DNA from: a virus
Direction: 5' to 3' (one strand)
IMG/VR virus record: IMGVR_UViG_3300037293_000133
Span: 1 to 37,683 of that record
Length of the DNA: 37,683 bases
Shown: positions 7,976 to 13,852 of the stretch, one piece after another
Position numbering within the stretch: position 1 is the first letter of the stretch
Layout: the number at the start of each line of letters is the position of its first letter
The notes under the pieces: generated by a model
Databases searched by the model: none
The model's input: only the letters and a program-made list of their open reading frames with translations
Told to the model about the DNA's origin: nothing
Position numbers and translations under genes: made by a program

Positions 7976-8128
7976 TTAGAACGCATCTAGCCAGTCAAAA
8001 AACCCCGCCACTTGCAGAACTACGCCTCCAATCAGGAGGAGCATAAACACCAGAAATGACAAAAATGCCAAGTGTTGCAGGTCCGTTGCGGTGTCGTAGA
8101 ACTCTTCTTCTCCGTTTTCGTTTTTCAT
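7976..8128 (-). CDS. Small single-pass membrane protein, 50 aa
   Basis: ATG at 8128 overlaps the stop of the YqaJ gene (ATGA), giving a 50-residue protein: an acidic N-terminus (MKNENGEEEFYD), then one hydrophobic helix (about 21-41, AFLSFLVFMLLLIGGVVLQV) and a short aromatic tail (FFDWLDAF). The coupling and clean membrane topology support it as real. Function is unknown; small membrane proteins in early operons may affect host membrane processes or superinfection. Confidence 0.6.
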   Translation of the reverse strand: MKNENGEEEFYDTATDLQHLAFLSFLVFMLLLIGGVVLQVAGFFDWLDAF

Positions 8129-8739
8129 GATTGTATTTGTTTACTGTACTTGTCTAATTCATTTTGAAGTGAATCGCCGAACTTTTCGACGGATGCAATA
8201 GTAGCATCATAGTTTTTTAGTTCTTTTCGCTCAATTCGCTTAACCCACATTGGAAGCGGCTTGAAACGATCATCGAAACTGATGAAATCCATCCATTCTA
8301 AATCTTCGTTAACCACAAATGCTGTGGTGATTTGTGGCAAATATTCGGACGGTATTTTGTCGTGTCGAATATATTGAACATGGTTAGAAGTATTCGGGCA
8401 TTTAATTTCGATTCCACCGTCAAAACCAACAAAACCGTCAGGTGAGTATCCTAGAAATTTGTAAATATCTGAAACACAAAAACCCGCTTGGTGTACTTCT
8501 CGAAAGTTTAACCTTTCGTACAATTCAACTACGTGCTGTTCGTAATCTATCCCTCGTTGCATTGCATCGTTGGAGAACCCTTCGGGAAGCGTAAAACTAC
8601 TAAACCTTTCCGCGACTATTTGGTCTTGGAGCGAGAGCCAAGCGGATGATATTAACCGCTTGAAACTCGTTCCTGATACCATTCCGTGCTTTACTTTACG
8701 CCACTCCTCGCTACGCTGGGGCATATTAAATACTTGCAT
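8125..8739 (-). CDS. YqaJ-family viral recombinase / lambda-type exonuclease
   Basis: A 204-residue nuclease of the PD-(D/E)XK superfamily. It has the family opening QRSEEWRKVKHGMVSGTSF, then RGIDYEQ (Glu67), GYSPDG (Asp101), IEIK (Glu111, Lys113) and PQITTAF (Gln136), the expected catalytic set. The enzyme should digest one strand of duplex DNA ends and hand the single strand to the annealing protein. It overlaps the DUF1071 annealing gene by 14 bp, the usual exonuclease-annealase pair (Red-like recombination), with the SSB gene just upstream. Confidence 0.92.
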   Translation of the reverse strand: MQVFNMPQRSEEWRKVKHGMVSGTSFKRLISSAWLSLQDQIVAERFSSFTLPEGFSNDAMQRGIDYEQHVVELYERLNFREVHQAGFCVSDIYKFLGYSPDGFVGFDGGIEIKCPNTSNHVQYIRHDKIPSEYLPQITTAFVVNEDLEWMDFISFDDRFKPLPMWVKRIERKELKNYDATIASVEKFGDSLQNELDKYSKQIQS

Positions 8740-9334
8740 CCTGTAACTCTTTAAGGTGTTGGACAGTTACTTTGTACTTGTCTGAAATAAAGCCTGTGGT
8801 TACTGCTCCGGTACTCAATGCTTCAATAGCTTTAGCCCATCTTTCTGGCTCATCAGGGGACAATACTGGCTTAGATTGTGGCTCCGCAGGTGGAGATTGC
8901 GGCAAATCTTCTCCCGCATAAATGTAGTGACCTAAACCAAAGAGTGCTAAATTTTTGGTTAAGCAACGCATTATTGCTGTGTTTATGTCAAACATAGAAG
9001 CCGCTTCGCACTCCTTTGCCCCAAACTTTGTCTCGTAAGTGTACGTAACATTTTTTTGAGACTTATTAGCTCCATCGGTAACGGGCAAGTGCATAGGCAG
9101 CGTTTCTCCGTTTATGGTAACTTCGGTTGAAACTAAGTAGCCTAAGTCTTTATCGTATAAGTACGGCTTCTCTCCGAAATAAATGGTCTTATAAGACGCT
9201 TCTGGAAACTTTTCTTTAACAATTCCCCAGGCCCAAATCCATGAGAGATAATTGAGTTTGCCTTTTTGTTTTACTTTGTGATTGCAGTTTATTATTGACA
9301 AAATGCTCCACGTCTCGTTCTTTTTTTCGGTCAT
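8726..9334 (-). CDS. DUF1071 single-strand annealing protein
   Basis: A 202-residue protein with the DUF1071 signature: YLSWIWAWGIVKEKFPEA near residues 29-46, MHLPVTDGANK in the middle, and FDINTAIMRCLTKNLALFGLG near 115-135. Members belong to the Rad52/Erf-like annealing superfamily and pair complementary single strands. The C-terminal 50 residues are Pro- and Ser-rich, then helical. It overlaps the YqaJ nuclease, its functional partner. The start follows a leader (hairpin 9352-9365 and AACCAACCAGAACAA) that closely resembles the leader of the gene starting at 10233. Confidence 0.88.
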   Translation of the reverse strand: MTEKKNETWSILSIINCNHKVKQKGKLNYLSWIWAWGIVKEKFPEASYKTIYFGEKPYLYDKDLGYLVSTEVTINGETLPMHLPVTDGANKSQKNVTYTYETKFGAKECEAASMFDINTAIMRCLTKNLALFGLGHYIYAGEDLPQSPPAEPQSKPVLSPDEPERWAKAIEALSTGAVTTGFISDKYKVTVQHLKELQDASI

Positions 9335-9351
9335 TTGTTCTGGTTGGTTAA

Positions 9352-9365
9352 GCCCCTTTCGGGGC
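9352..9365 (-). promoter_or_regulatory. Leader hairpin before the annealing-protein gene
   Basis: GCCCC and GGGGC flank a 4-base loop. On the transcribed strand it is followed by TTAACCAACCAGAACAA and the ATG at 9334. A second GGGGCTTAACCAA leader occurs before 10233. With no U-run on this strand, it looks like an mRNA processing or stability element rather than a terminator. Confidence 0.5.
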
Positions 9366-9370
9366 GTTTG

Positions 9371-9745
9371 TTAAAATGGTAAATCTTCTTTGTTGTCTTC
9401 CATCGAATCAGCCATGGTACGTTTCTGCGATGGTGCTTGTGTTACTCCCTCCGACTCAGCTTTGAATACCTTCCAAGCGGCAAGGGTAATGTAGAATTTG
9501 CCGTTGTATTCGTTCATCGAAATATTGAAGTCTACTTTAACTTCGCCGCCTACTTTGTTGTACTTTTTGAAGGCTTCTACCTTCTCTGCTCCGAAGATTT
9601 CAAAAGCATATTTATTGGTGTACGCTTCCGTCGTTTCGAGGGTAAAGATGATTTTTTGCCATTCACCAGAGCCATCTTTTTTTTGTCCACTTTCGACGGG
9701 CATGATATCCTTGATTGTACCGGTTCTGTTTAATCCTTCGTTCAT
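9371..9745 (-). CDS. Single-stranded DNA-binding protein, DUF3127 type
   Basis: A 124-residue OB-fold protein resembling DUF3127 (GTIKDIMPVESGQKKDG, EWQKIIFTLETTEAY, YNKVGGEVKVDFNISMNEYNGKFY). The C-terminus ends in an acidic tip, EDNKEDLPF, like the DDIPF tail by which bacterial SSBs recruit partner proteins. It sits directly before the annealing protein and exonuclease genes, completing a recombination/replication module. The family is largely confined to Bacteroidota and their phages. Confidence 0.85.
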   Translation of the reverse strand: MNEGLNRTGTIKDIMPVESGQKKDGSGEWQKIIFTLETTEAYTNKYAFEIFGAEKVEAFKKYNKVGGEVKVDFNISMNEYNGKFYITLAAWKVFKAESEGVTQAPSQKRTMADSMEDNKEDLPF

Positions 9746-9778
9746 TGTGTTATTGATTATTAATTGAAAATTATTTGA

Positions 9779-9853
9779 TTAACAAAAGCACCAGAACGCG
9801 ATTAACGCGAAGCCGTAGCACATTGCTATTATGTATGTTTTTAGGTTTTTCAT
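9779..9853 (-). CDS. Possible 24-aa membrane peptide
   Basis: ATG at 9853 overlaps the TGA of the preceding gene (ATGA). The short frame encodes a hydrophobic peptide, MKNLKTYIIAMCYGFALIAF and four more residues, enough to span a membrane once. Coupling and composition make it plausible, but at this length chance cannot be excluded. Confidence 0.3.
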   Translation of the reverse strand: MKNLKTYIIAMCYGFALIAFWCFC

Positions 9854-10233
9854 GAGCAACAGCAGGTTGAGCAGTTGTTGCACTTCTTTTTCGCTTGAAC
9901 AAAGGGCATTATCAAGGCCCGTAGAATCACTTGCTCTGAGTCGTTCAATTCAATCGCCATGAACGATTGCCCTCCGAAAACTTCGCGGCGTATCTCAGCC
10001 CCTCCGTTAGCTATCCACACTTCAAATTGGTAGCCAAGAACGGTTAATATTACCGTCTGCTTATCATCTTTGGTGAATGTGAAGTTGCCGCTCAACAGCG
10101 ACTCTTTGAACGTTTGCGTAATGCCATTGATCTTGTCCTTTAGTGTTTCAATTTTATTGTTTTCTATGGCAGCAGCGGCGGCCGACTTAATGCGAGTGAT
10201 TGTTTCTTCGATGTTTTCTTGTATCTTTGTCAT
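9850..10233 (-). CDS. Hypothetical protein with Cys-rich tail, 127 aa
   Basis: The chosen start is the ATG at 10233 (MTKIQENIEE), because the same CAGAACA-ATG leader precedes other starts here; an upstream in-frame ATG at 10263 lies in the loop of a hairpin. The product has an Ala-rich helical N-terminus, a central beta-type domain (FTFTKDDKQTVILTVLGYQF) and an unusual terminal CNNCSTCCCS cluster that could bind a metal. Family not recognised. Confidence 0.65.
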   Translation of the reverse strand: MTKIQENIEETITRIKSAAAAAIENNKIETLKDKINGITQTFKESLLSGNFTFTKDDKQTVILTVLGYQFEVWIANGGAEIRREVFGGQSFMAIELNDSEQVILRALIMPFVQAKKKCNNCSTCCCS

Positions 10234-10250
10234 TGTTCTGTTTTGGTTAA

Positions 10251-10280
10251 GCCCCGCTTGCATTGTTCTGCTCGCGGGGC
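10251..10280 (-). promoter_or_regulatory. Leader hairpin before the 10233 gene
   Basis: GCCCCGC and GCGGGGC form a 7-bp stem with a 16-base loop. The leader word CAGAACAATG occurs both in the loop (10261-10270) and at the true start (10231-10240). The transcribed strand continues GGGGCTTAACCAA, as before 9334. Read in the opposite direction the stem is followed by GTTTTTTG and would make a rightward terminator. Confidence 0.5.
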
Positions 10281-10288
10281 GTTTTTTG

Positions 10289-10564
10289 TTATGCTAATTG
10301 AAGTTCTCTTGATTCTTTGCGGCGATTGTCAACCGCTTCGCCTTCGCGGTCTGGAATAGAAGACAGTTCGTTGTTCGCCTTATCCATGAAGTCAATCACG
10401 TCTTGAAAGCTATTAACGGTTTCAGGTTCTAACACCCGGTTTTCGTGGTTGATGTTGTGAAAAACGTGAACCTTATTTTTGTGAATCATAGCGATAAGGT
10501 CTAAACCGCTATGAAAGATTTCGGACTCACAAAGTGCGAGTAAATAAAGTGCTGTTCTGTTCAT
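10289..10564 (-). CDS. Hypothetical protein, 91 aa
   Basis: The start is taken at the ATG at 10564 (MNRTALYLL), which follows CACCAGAACA and lies 24 bp after a good TAnnTTTG promoter box; the longer open frame extends through the promoter and is not credible. The protein has a helical N-terminus, a central beta part (KNKVHVFHNINHENRVLEPE) and a charged tail. No family recognised. First gene after an internal early promoter that likely drives the SSB, annealing and exonuclease genes. Confidence 0.6.
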   Translation of the reverse strand: MNRTALYLLALCESEIFHSGLDLIAMIHKNKVHVFHNINHENRVLEPETVNSFQDVIDFMDKANNELSSIPDREGEAVDNRRKESRELQLA

Positions 10565-10587
10565 TGTTCTGGTGTTTGATTGTGTTA

Positions 10588-10619
10588 CAAATATACTAAT
10601 AAATACGTAACTATTACAA
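10588..10619 (-). promoter_or_regulatory. Bacteroidota-type promoter, leftward
   Basis: On the minus strand TTG (10619-10617) is followed after 21 bases by TATATTTG (10595-10588), matching the known -33/-7 consensus TTG...TAnnTTTG. It sits 24 bp before the ATG at 10564. Confidence 0.7.
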
Positions 10620-10654
10620 TTATTTATGAAATAGTTTTTGAACAAAAAAAGTCA

Positions 10655-11164
10655 CTATAATTTATTCGCTTTCAATAATTTGTCAAATCCTGCCTGAAAT
10701 TTGAGTTTAGGTTGTTCATCGCAACTTCGTAAATCCATTAGGGCAAAAAACAAGCGTTGAACAGTGAAAGTAATTTCCCTCATTTCGTCAAAAGTTGACA
10801 TTTCCAAATGTTCATTTGCTTTGTGTTCTTCGCTATGTATCACTTGAAAGCTAACGCCCGAACACATATCTTTTACCGCTTTCAGCACTTCCCTTTTTTC
10901 TCTTGCATCGTTCAATAGGTACGTTTCAAAATGACGGTGGATTCGTTCCGTATGTTGTTTGTATTTACGAAAATCATCAAGTGCGTGGTCGGGAAAATCG
11001 TTATACTTGGTGAGTTGTGATACCATTTTTATAATCTTGTCCGTTCCCGTTTCCATCGCTTTGCGGTTTTTGGCCTTATGCTCCATGAAAATTTTGTTTT
11101 CAATGGCGTTCTGCGTTTCTTGCAAATTCATCATTTGCCATGCGGTAGTCTTGTCGTCTGTCAT
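10655..11164 (-). CDS. Hypothetical protein, 169 aa
   Basis: A 169-residue, mostly helical, charged protein with several His residues (RIHRHFETYL, VIHSEEHKANEHLEM). No membrane segment, no recognised domain. It starts at ATG 11164, downstream of the left border of the cassette-like segment. Position in the early block suggests a DNA-metabolism or host-interaction role, but nothing in the sequence fixes it. Confidence 0.65.
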   Translation of the reverse strand: MTDDKTTAWQMMNLQETQNAIENKIFMEHKAKNRKAMETGTDKIIKMVSQLTKYNDFPDHALDDFRKYKQHTERIHRHFETYLLNDAREKREVLKAVKDMCSGVSFQVIHSEEHKANEHLEMSTFDEMREITFTVQRLFFALMDLRSCDEQPKLKFQAGFDKLLKANKL

Positions 11165-11185
11165 TTCTTTATTTTGTTTTAAGGT

Positions 11186-11242
11186 CTATGTTTTTGAATA
11201 CTTATTTGATTTCAGCAGGGCGAAACATAAGATAACAGCCGC
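11186..11242 (-). pseudogene. Remnant of small membrane-protein gene
   Basis: The frame GVIAAVILCFALLKSNKYSKT ends at TAG 11186 and resembles VIGCFALLKYLPKWFKNID of the intact 37-aa protein at 13079. At DNA level the two share AGCAGGGCGAAACA and flanking bases. Here the 5' part is missing and the match begins at the attC-like border near 11236, as if an insertion removed the start. Confidence 0.4.
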
Positions 11243-11333
11243 TATAACGCCATTCTGCGAACGCCGGATAGCTTGGTGTTGTATGCAAGTGCTTAATCTG
11301 TGCTAAATTGAAAGTTTGTATTTCAAATACCAT
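11202..11333 (-). CDS. Possible 43-aa ORF running through the attC-like site
   Basis: The ATG at 11333 follows a leader (GCGTTGGCAAAAATATTTAATT) nearly the same as the one before the methyltransferase at 12931. Only the first 16 residues (MVFEIQTFNLAQIKHL) lie before the attC-like hairpin; the rest is its translation and adjoining DNA. It may be the truncated 3' ORF of the cassette rather than a functional gene. Confidence 0.3.
   Translation of the reverse strand: MVFEIQTFNLAQIKHLHTTPSYPAFAEWRYSGCYLMFRPAEIK
11229..11286 (-). repeat. attC-like hairpin C (3' end of YopX cassette)
   Basis: On the minus strand CATACAAC opens the site and GTTATC closes it; the outer arms AACA..GCTAT and ATAGC..TGTT pair with unpaired extra bases, as in integron attC sites. 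CATACAAC is the reverse complement of the first bases of the segment that starts at 12089 (TTGTATG). The site is related to the one at 25248-25310, sharing AACACCAAGCTAT and CGGCTGTTAT. Confidence 0.55.
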
Positions 11334-11440
11334 AATTAAATATTTTTGCCAACGCTTTTTTTAAAATAAATTAATTTTTACTTTTATAAGCCGTTTTAAT
11401 TTTTCAGTCAATATATCAAGGTCGTTATAAAAAATATGTT

Positions 11441-11641
11441 TTATTGTTTCTCCAAAAAGTTACCTTTCAATTTAACTTTTATCTTTTTATTACAACACCC
11501 TGCATAACCATCTTCAATAGAACTTTCCATTTGTTTTTTCTCCATTTGTTTTGCCACTAATATCACCTCGAATAAGTCATTAAAAGCATCTTTATAAGAT
11601 GCTTCTAATTGTTCCTCTATATATTCCACTGCTGTTTTCAT
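11441..11641 (-). CDS. Hypothetical protein, 66 aa
   Basis: A small acidic then basic protein (MKTAVEYIEEQLEASYKDAF...KKIKVKLKGNF) with a Cys pair. It lies 11 bp after the YopX gene in the same cassette-like segment and is AT-rich. No family recognised. Confidence 0.5.
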   Translation of the reverse strand: MKTAVEYIEEQLEASYKDAFNDLFEVILVAKQMEKKQMESSIEDGYAGCCNKKIKVKLKGNFLEKQ

Positions 11642-11652
11642 AATTTAATAAT

Positions 11653-12015
11653 TTAATAATTCATATAATAATTAATATCTTTGTGTTTTTCTTTATTTTG
11701 GTATATATTTCCAACGACTTCAAAACTTGTTGTATCTACATCTTGCATTACTTTTGTACCGTTCTTAAAGATAAAAGAACCATTATTAAAACTGCAATGC
11801 CAAAATTGCAAAACAGATGAGTGTTTCCTAAAATCTAATATTATATCTCCTTCAAAGATATATACATTTCTTGTATCTCTTAATCCAGAACATTGACTTA
11901 TATCTATCTCACTATTTTGGTTGCTTATGTCCCCGTTTTTTAAAAACTTCATAGTATAAGTGTCTGTAAATTGGCGTTTTGTTTTATTCCAGAATCTAAA
12001 ATTATTTTTTTCCAT
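11653..12015 (-). CDS. YopX family protein
   Basis: A 120-residue protein with the YopX layout: N-terminal FRFWNKTKRQF, then DISQCSGLRDTRNVYIFEGDIILDF (the family's C-T/S-G-L-x-D...YEGDI core), and a terminal FEVVGNIYQNKEKH. YopX proteins are common phage accessory proteins of unknown biochemical role. The gene is AT-rich compared with the phage backbone and lies within cassette-like segment 2. The ATG follows the leader word AAGCGATGG shared by neighbouring genes. Confidence 0.8.
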   Translation of the reverse strand: MEKNNFRFWNKTKRQFTDTYTMKFLKNGDISNQNSEIDISQCSGLRDTRNVYIFEGDIILDFRKHSSVLQFWHCSFNNGSFIFKNGTKVMQDVDTTSFEVVGNIYQNKEKHKDINYYMNY

Positions 12016-12082
12016 CGCTTAAAATATTTAATTATTTGTTTTGTTATTAATTGAAACTTTTGTGCTTTAAAGTCGCACCAGA

Positions 12083-12146
12083 CATACAACACTAAATATA
12101 ATTCATGCTAAAAAGCACGAAATTATATTATTTCCGTTAGCAGTAA
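12083..12146 (-). repeat. attC-like hairpin B (3' end of methyltransferase cassette)
   Basis: The arms AATATAATTCATGCT and AGCACGAAATTATATT pair with one extra base on one side and one mismatch, closed outside by AAC and GTT. The outer box TACTGCTAAC directly follows the methyltransferase stop and is the reverse complement of the first ten bases around 13030 on the other side of the gene. Imperfect stem, bulged base and AAC/GTT ends are the diagnostic layout of integron attC sites. Confidence 0.6.
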
Positions 12147-13030
12147 TACTACATTTGTTCTCCAAATGAAGTTACTACTGTAAATTCTTTTTCTTTTCTT
12201 TTTTCTTCCACCCTCTTTAAAGAAATATTAAAATACTCTTTGTTGTTTTCAATTCCTATAAAGTTTCTGTTTGTGTTTATACAGGCTATTCCTGTTGTAC
12301 AACTTCCGAATGTATTATCTAAAACCGTTTCGTTTTCGTTGGTGTATGTATTAATTAAGTATTCCATTAATTCAATAGGTTTTTGGGTTGGGTGTAGTTT
12401 TTCTTTATCATATTTGAAAGTTAAAATACTTTTTGGATAACCACTTTTAGTTTGTTTCCAAATTTTACCTTTTTCTCTACACTTTCTTTGCCCTGTTGTT
12501 TTAGTTTCAGAATTAACCTTATCAATATCAACATCTATTAATCCTTGTGGATTGTAACACATAGTCAAACACGTACTTGTTGCTGAACCCTCACTAAACA
12601 CACTAATATTTTCGTGTTGCTTTAATGGTCTTGCTTTTGCGTTTAAGTGTCCTGTTGCATTTAATTTATTCCAAATAAAATTATATTTGAACCATTTTAG
12701 ATTTGAGCAATTCAAAACACTTGTAAAGGGTTCTGTACTTGTTAAAACAACAGTGCCGTTTTTTACTAAAATTCGTTTATATTCTTCCCATAATTGTTCA
12801 ATTGGTATAATTATATCCCAAGCACAGGCAGTAGTTCCATAAGGTAAATCACAACAAATAAAGTCAATACTTTTATCAGGTATCAACTTCATTTGTTCTA
12901 TTGTATCTCCGTATCTTAAATCTATTGTCATATTTTAATTTTTAATATTTTTGCCATCGCTCAAAAAAGAAAAGAAAAAGGTTCTGTTCTCCGAATGGGC
13001 ATTTGTGGTTAATTACCGTACTACTGCTAA
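12090..13030 (-). mobile_element. Integron-cassette-like segment 1 (DNA methyltransferase)
   Basis: Starts G|TTAGCAGTA at 13030 and ends with attC-like site B, whose outer box TACTGCTAA is its exact complement. It contains one promoterless-looking ORF whose stop codon touches the attC-like site, the classical cassette arrangement. The preceding sequence (13025-13080) is itself an attC-like hairpin, so the segment joined an existing site. Confidence 0.6.
12149..12931 (-). CDS. Site-specific DNA methyltransferase (N4-C/N6-A, beta class)
   Basis: A 260-residue amino-methyltransferase. The catalytic motif DLPY is at 28-31 (CDLPYGTTACAWD), and the AdoMet-binding motif comes last (HPTQKPIELMEYL, then LDNTFGSCTTG), the order of the beta class. 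The region between carries the target-recognition part. There is no restriction enzyme gene beside it, so it is a solitary methyltransferase, most simply explained as protecting phage DNA from host restriction. It lies in a cassette-like segment and is AT-rich. In motif I the usual GSGTTG reads GSCTTG, a substitution worth noting but compatible with activity. Confidence 0.9.
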   Translation of the reverse strand: MTIDLRYGDTIEQMKLIPDKSIDFICCDLPYGTTACAWDIIIPIEQLWEEYKRILVKNGTVVLTSTEPFTSVLNCSNLKWFKYNFIWNKLNATGHLNAKARPLKQHENISVFSEGSATSTCLTMCYNPQGLIDVDIDKVNSETKTTGQRKCREKGKIWKQTKSGYPKSILTFKYDKEKLHPTQKPIELMEYLINTYTNENETVLDNTFGSCTTGIACINTNRNFIGIENNKEYFNISLKRVEEKRKEKEFTVVTSFGEQM

Positions 13031-13080
13031 CACGGTATAAAAGCCATTGAAAAAACGGCTCTTATACCCATCCGTTATTC
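13025..13080 (-). repeat. attC-like hairpin A (upstream of methyltransferase cassette)
   Basis: GGTATAAAAGCC and GGCTCTTATACC pair 11 of 12, enclosed by AAC (13029-13031) and GTT (13074-13076). It ends GTG|TTAGCAG, the start of segment 1. Extra unpaired bases lie on one arm only, as in attC sites. Confidence 0.5.
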
Positions 13081-13192
13081 ATCGCTTTCCAATTTTGTTG
13101 TTTAGGTCTATATTTTTGAACCATTTCGGCAAGTATTTTAGCAGGGCGAAACAGCCGATAACAAGCCCTATTAGTGTTAATATTTCATTCAT
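13079..13192 (-). CDS. Small membrane protein, 37 aa
   Basis: ATG at 13192 overlaps the TGA of the preceding gene (ATGA). The product is one hydrophobic helix (ILTLIGLVIGCFALLKYL) followed by a basic tail (PKWFKNIDLNNKIGKR). A 5'-truncated relative lies at 11186-11242 on the far side of the two cassette-like segments. The function is unknown. Confidence 0.5.
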   Translation of the reverse strand: MNEILTLIGLVIGCFALLKYLPKWFKNIDLNNKIGKR

Positions 13193-13386
13193 GCTCCTTG
13201 AATTTTTAAAAATGTGATAGATTCGATATTCTGATGTCTATTATCTTGTACGAGGTAGTACTTCGCATCAATGAAAAACGTATTTTTCACCTCTGACATA
13301 CTTAACCCGTCGCACTCGTAAGATTCGCTTATGACCTCACGGTTCCCGAAATATTTAATTGAATAGGCTACTTTGTATGTTTTCAT
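13189..13386 (-). CDS. Hypothetical protein, 65 aa
   Basis: A 65-residue protein of mixed beta and helix (MKTYKVAYSIKYFGNREVISESYEC...). The ATG at 13386 follows CAAACGAAAT. It is coupled to the downstream 37-aa membrane protein gene. No family recognised. Confidence 0.6.
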   Translation of the reverse strand: MKTYKVAYSIKYFGNREVISESYECDGLSMSEVKNTFFIDAKYYLVQDNRHQNIESITFLKIQGA

Positions 13387-13403
13387 ATTTCGTTTGTTAA
13401 TTT

Positions 13404-13616
13404 TTATAAAAGGTCAACGTACTGCTGCAATGCAACCCGAACGTGATTCCTAAATCTTTCAGTAAGAAAGTCAGCCCTGAGGAGTTTTGATATAATTGGT
13501 TGTGAGTATTGCTGATTAGTGTACACGTAAAACTTATTTTATATCAAAAAATCAGTTAGTGCGGCCTGTGTTAGGTTCATATCTTTTAGTAACTTCCTTA
13601 GTTCGGGTGGTGTCAT
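13404..13616 (-). pseudogene. HTH-like regulator interrupted by an in-frame TAA
   Basis: ATG at 13616 overlaps the stop of the VRR-NUC gene (ATGA). The frame reads MTPPELRKLLKDMNLTQAAL, then TDFLI, a TAA at 13541-13539, and continues open for 44 more codons including YSQPIISKLLRADFLTERFR and VALQQYVDLL to a second stop at 13404. The two parts together look like one small XRE-type DNA-binding protein: LTQAAL is a typical helix-turn-helix start and SQPIISKLL a typical recognition helix. Possibilities are a nonsense mutation, a truncated functional peptide, or stop-codon readthrough. Confidence 0.5.
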
Positions 13617-13852
13617 TCTGTTGAGATTAAAACGTTGAAATTTAATTTTGATAATTCATCTATTCTATATTCTTGAATCTTGCTAAGTACGCCAGTAGGC
13701 TTTTTGACCTCAATAAAAAGAACATCGTTCGGTTTTAGGCAAATCAAGTCAGGCACACCGTTTTTGTTAGCTTTGGAGATTTTCAGCACGTACCAACCTA
13801 GCTTCTCGTATCGTTTGATTATTTTGCTTTGTATTTTTTGTTCCGAAATCAT
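13613..13852 (-). CDS. VRR-NUC domain nuclease
   Basis: A 79-residue stand-alone VRR-NUC protein, a compact PD-(D/E)XK nuclease. The catalytic residues appear as GVPDL (Asp), FIEVKKPTG (Glu, Lys) and SKIQEYR (Gln). Such minimal phage versions act as Holliday-junction or structure-specific endonucleases alongside a helicase. Its first 86 bases overlap the end of the SF2 helicase gene in another frame, an unusually long overlap; the N-terminus MISEQKIQSKIIKRYEKLGW is normal for the family, so the start is credible. Confidence 0.88.
   Translation of the reverse strand: MISEQKIQSKIIKRYEKLGWYVLKISKANKNGVPDLICLKPNDVLFIEVKKPTGVLSKIQEYRIDELSKLNFNVLISTE

Larger units (their letters stand above)
11236..12089 (-). 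mobile_element. Integron-cassette-like segment 2 (YopX)
   Basis: The segment starts TTGTATG at 12089 just after a G (the end of attC-like site B) and ends with attC-like site C, whose outer box CATACAA is the exact complement of that start. It carries the YopX-family gene, a 66-aa gene and a short ORF, all read toward the attC-like end. It abuts segment 1 head to tail, as cassettes do in an array. No integrase gene accompanies it. Confidence 0.55.

Noticed and set aside
13539-13541. Stop-codon reassignment to explain the TAA in the HTH frame
   Set aside because: TAA, TAG and TGA all end other genes cleanly here (for example TAG at 12149 and 25314), so a genome-wide code change is not supported.
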